Source: CAWGXG01 sp963826505
GTDB taxonomy: Bacteria > Chloroflexota > Anaerolineae > Aggregatilineales > Aggregatilineaceae
Assembly: GCA_963826505.1 (NCBI GenBank)
Contig: CAWGXG010000001.1
Coordinates: forward strand, 186,001-250,000
DNA length: 64,000 bases
Direction of reading: 5' to 3'
Both the position numbers and the translations under genes were made by a program. The notes under the pieces were generated by a model, which did not search any database, had not been told where the DNA came from, and saw nothing but the letters and a program-made list of their open reading frames with translations. Below, one piece after another: positions 61,979 through 64,000 of the stretch (positions are counted from its first letter, which is position 1; the number at the start of each line of letters is the position of its first letter).

Positions 61979-62092
61979 ACCTTCTATCCTTGTATGAATG
62001 CGCGTGCCGCGTGGAGGCAGCGCTCGCGGGGATTATAATTCATACGCGGGCGGGCTCCAACGCAGCGGAGGCCGGGGAATGGGGCTTTTGCC

Positions 62093-63070
62093 TTACAGCT
62101 CACGCGAGTCGACGTAGAGCGGCCCGTCCTGCCATTCGGGCGTCCAGTCGGGGTTGAGCGAGTGGAAGACCATCCAGTAATCTAACTGTCTGATGGCCTC
62201 GTCGAACAGAAAGAGCGGCGCGCGCTCCATGCGGTCGAGCAGCAGCGTCAGCTTGCCGACCGAGTTGGTGACGGCCAGGTCGCGCAGCGTGTCGAAGATG
62301 CTTTTGAGCAGGGCCGGGTTGTGCATGCCGGTTTCGTCGAACAGGCGCAGGCTTTTGTTGGCGCGGGCGCGCTGTTCGTCTTCGGCGGGGAATGGCTCGT
62401 CGGCGGGCCACTGTTGGAAGACGTAGCTCTGATCGAAAATGCTGAATCCGGCGAACTTGCTGCCGCCCAGGTCCAGCGACCAGCGCTCGAAGCCGAAATC
62501 CTTGACGCGCTCGGCCACGTCGGTCACGAACAGGTCGCGCCCGCTGTGCACGGCCCGCACGAGATCGCGCTCAGCGGTGTAGTCGTCGCCGTGACGCGGC
62601 ATCCAGTCCGGTACATCGATGGAAGGGAAGGGCTGGTACACCAGCATCATGATCTGGCGCACGCGCTCGTAACCCATTTTCCCGAACAGGTGCAGCGAGG
62701 CGACGTTGGAGGTCACGATGTGACCGTAGGCCCCGTCGACGCCGCGATCGATTAAATAGTCTTCGACAGCCTCGATCAGCGCGCTGCCGATGCCGCGCCG
62801 CCGTAGAGCAGGATCGGTGCGCACGTCGAAAATGTACGCCACGGTGACCGCCCGGTCACCGATGTGAGTCCGCTTGACGCCTACGGCCACACACCCAACC
62901 ACCTGTCCGGCTTCCTCCGCGACCAGCATCTGATGATCGGGGAACAAGGCGGCGCGGTCGATAAAACGCCGCCGGTAATGCACGAACGGCTCAGGCAATC
63001 CACGCGGGCTGAGCCGCTCCAGCCGCATCAACGCTGGGTCGTCTTCGGGGTGGTAAAAACGGATGTGCAT
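62093..63070 (-). CDS. GNAT family N-acetyltransferase with C-terminal extension
   Basis: About 325 residues. N-terminal GNAT domain (1-150) with acetyl-CoA loop RRRGIGSAL (Q/RxxGxG/A) and VGCVAVGVKRT; the second half is a GNAT-like or unknown fold with a QLDYWMVFHSLNPDW stretch. ATG 63070 chosen because the family start MHIRFYHPEDD follows; the longer frame adds 29 residues. Substrate unknown. Confidence 0.8.
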   Translation of the reverse strand: MHIRFYHPEDDPALMRLERLSPRGLPEPFVHYRRRFIDRAALFPDHQMLVAEEAGQVVGCVAVGVKRTHIGDRAVTVAYIFDVRTDPALRRRGIGSALIEAVEDYLIDRGVDGAYGHIVTSNVASLHLFGKMGYERVRQIMMLVYQPFPSIDVPDWMPRHGDDYTAERDLVRAVHSGRDLFVTDVAERVKDFGFERWSLDLGGSKFAGFSIFDQSYVFQQWPADEPFPAEDEQRARANKSLRLFDETGMHNPALLKSIFDTLRDLAVTNSVGKLTLLLDRMERAPLFLFDEAIRQLDYWMVFHSLNPDWTPEWQDGPLYVDSREL

Positions 63071-63465
63071 GCGTGGTGCCTGCCGATTGGAGCGTGCTGC
63101 CGGAACGTACCTTCCGCTTATCTTAATACAATATCGATGGTTCTCGCAATGAAACATTACGCCGCGTGATTAAGCATTCGCCAAACGGCGAATTTCCCTT
63201 ATAATAAACAACACCTACCGGGCCAGGGCGCTGGGCGGTAAGCGGGCCAGTCGGCAACGCGCAGATGGGGGCGTGCCCAGACTGGCAGTTGACAACCCGG
63301 CCTGTCCTTGCTTAACTTAGGGGCACAAACCCGCACACCTATGGCGTAACAGCCGAATTGATTTATACTGGAAAGCGTGGCGTGTCGGCGCTGCCGGCGT
63401 TGTTGCCCGCCGTGCGCACCAGGAACCCGGTTGGACCCATCTCACCGATTGGAGGATCAGGTACA
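63071..63465. other. Divergent intergenic region
   Basis: About 395 bases. GC-rich near 63230-63300 and AT-rich near 63120-63200, where a TATAAT (about 63200-63206) could serve the plus-strand gene or an antisense RNA. No reading frame with good codon use. Confidence 0.35.
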
Positions 63466-64000
63466 ATGCCACCTGAGAAGAGCGGCTTTAATTACCCAAA
63501 CAAGTTCGCCCGCATCACGATTGAATCGTTGGAAGAGGTCATGGGCCGCAACGGCCTTAATGCTATTTTGCACCTGGCGGACTTGTCGGAGCTGATCAAC
63601 AACTATCCCGTCGACAACCTGGAAAAAGAATTTGATTTTGCATATTTCACAGCGCTGTGTGTGGCATTAGAGGAAATGTACGGGCCGCGTGGTGGCCGTG
63701 GGCTGGCGCTGCGTGCGGGCCGGGCGACGTTTGCTGACGCGCTGCGCGGGTTTGGCGCGTTGGCGGGGGTGGGCGATCTGGCGTTCAAGGTGCTGCCACT
63801 GGCGGCCAAGCTGAAGATCGGGCTGCCGGCCATGGCGAATATTTTCACCCAGTTTTCCGACCAGATTTCAAACGTGAATGACGAAGGCGACAAATATATC
63901 TACACGTTGGAGCGCTGCCCGATGTGTTGGAATCGCAAAGCCGACCGGCCTGTGTGTTATGTTGGGCAGGGGCTGCTGCAAGAAGCACTGCGCTGGGTAT
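63466..64000 (+). CDS. V4R-domain protein (4-vinyl-reductase-like), 3' end cut off
   Basis: 178 codons visible. Matches the V4R/MEDS small-ligand-binding domain, with a Cys pair of the family (RCPMCWNRK) near residue 150 and a long N-terminal helical part. V4R proteins bind hydrocarbons or chlorophyll-precursor-like ligands, in sensing or as bchJ-type proteins; here no photosynthesis gene is in view, so a sensor is likelier. GGAGG 11 bases before ATG 63466. Confidence 0.75.
   Translation, partial: MPPEKSGFNYPNKFARITIESLEEVMGRNGLNAILHLADLSELINNYPVDNLEKEFDFAYFTALCVALEEMYGPRGGRGLALRAGRATFADALRGFGALAGVGDLAFKVLPLAAKLKIGLPAMANIFTQFSDQISNVNDEGDKYIYTLERCPMCWNRKADRPVCYVGQGLLQEALRWV

Overview
The window is a GC-rich bacterial chromosome segment that most resembles Chloroflexota (Anaerolineae-like). 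This is inferred from the gene repertoire: Ser/Thr kinases with Thr-Pro stalks and SH3b ectodomains, DUF4062 STAND-TPR ATPases, a YbbR/diadenylate cyclase pair, archaeal-type inositol-phosphate synthase, BI-1, V4R and AOR-like proteins. No rRNA, tRNA, CRISPR array or intact insertion sequence was seen. Both ends are cut inside genes.

Layout. 0-3.3 kb: a response regulator, small proteins and the principal-type sigma factor. 3.6-6.4 kb: a CPBP protease coupled to a rhomboid protease, then inositol-1-phosphate synthase. 6.5-11.4 kb: FHA protein, Der GTPase, two tandem secreted paralogues with strong terminators, and a small GlsB-like membrane protein. 11.4-17.1 kb, all minus strand: cdaR, cdaA, a large TPR protein and ornithine carbamoyltransferase. 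17.3-23.3 kb: FMN-type oxidoreductase, C39-like peptidase-TPR fusion, EamA transporter, a receptor-type Ser/Thr kinase and an unknown protein. 23.3-31.0 kb: a minus-strand operon of two DUF4062-NB-ARC-TPR STAND proteins and a URO-D-family protein. 31.4-36.6 kb: a secreted protein ending in nine-residue repeats, then a giant receiver protein ending in what looks like a dead Y1 (IS200-type) transposase domain. 36.9-41.1 kb: polA broken by about six frameshifts, then a low-GC decayed block. 41.3-50.2 kb: DUF1801, DUF559 fragment, DJ-1/PfpI protein, an orphan ABC solute-binding protein and a second receptor kinase with long SH3b arrays. 50.2-64 kb: MiaB-family enzyme, RCK membrane protein, AOR-like oxidoreductase, TPR-SH3b protein, BI-1, methyltransferase, glycosyltransferase, GNAT and V4R proteins.

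A dominant theme is surface sensing: two kinases, one TPR-membrane-SH3b protein and several secreted proteins probably monitor the envelope, while receiver, FHA, c-di-AMP and STAND modules act inside the cell. The most unusual protein is the receiver / Roadblock-like / Y1-like fusion at 32.4-36.6 kb.

Quality caveat. At least a dozen genes or gene parts show simple frameshifts in which the downstream frame continues the same conserved domain, including in the normally essential-type gene polA. Most are more likely assembly or sequencing indels than biology. I annotate such genes as one unit and say where the break is. All functional calls come from reading sequence motifs; no database search was run.
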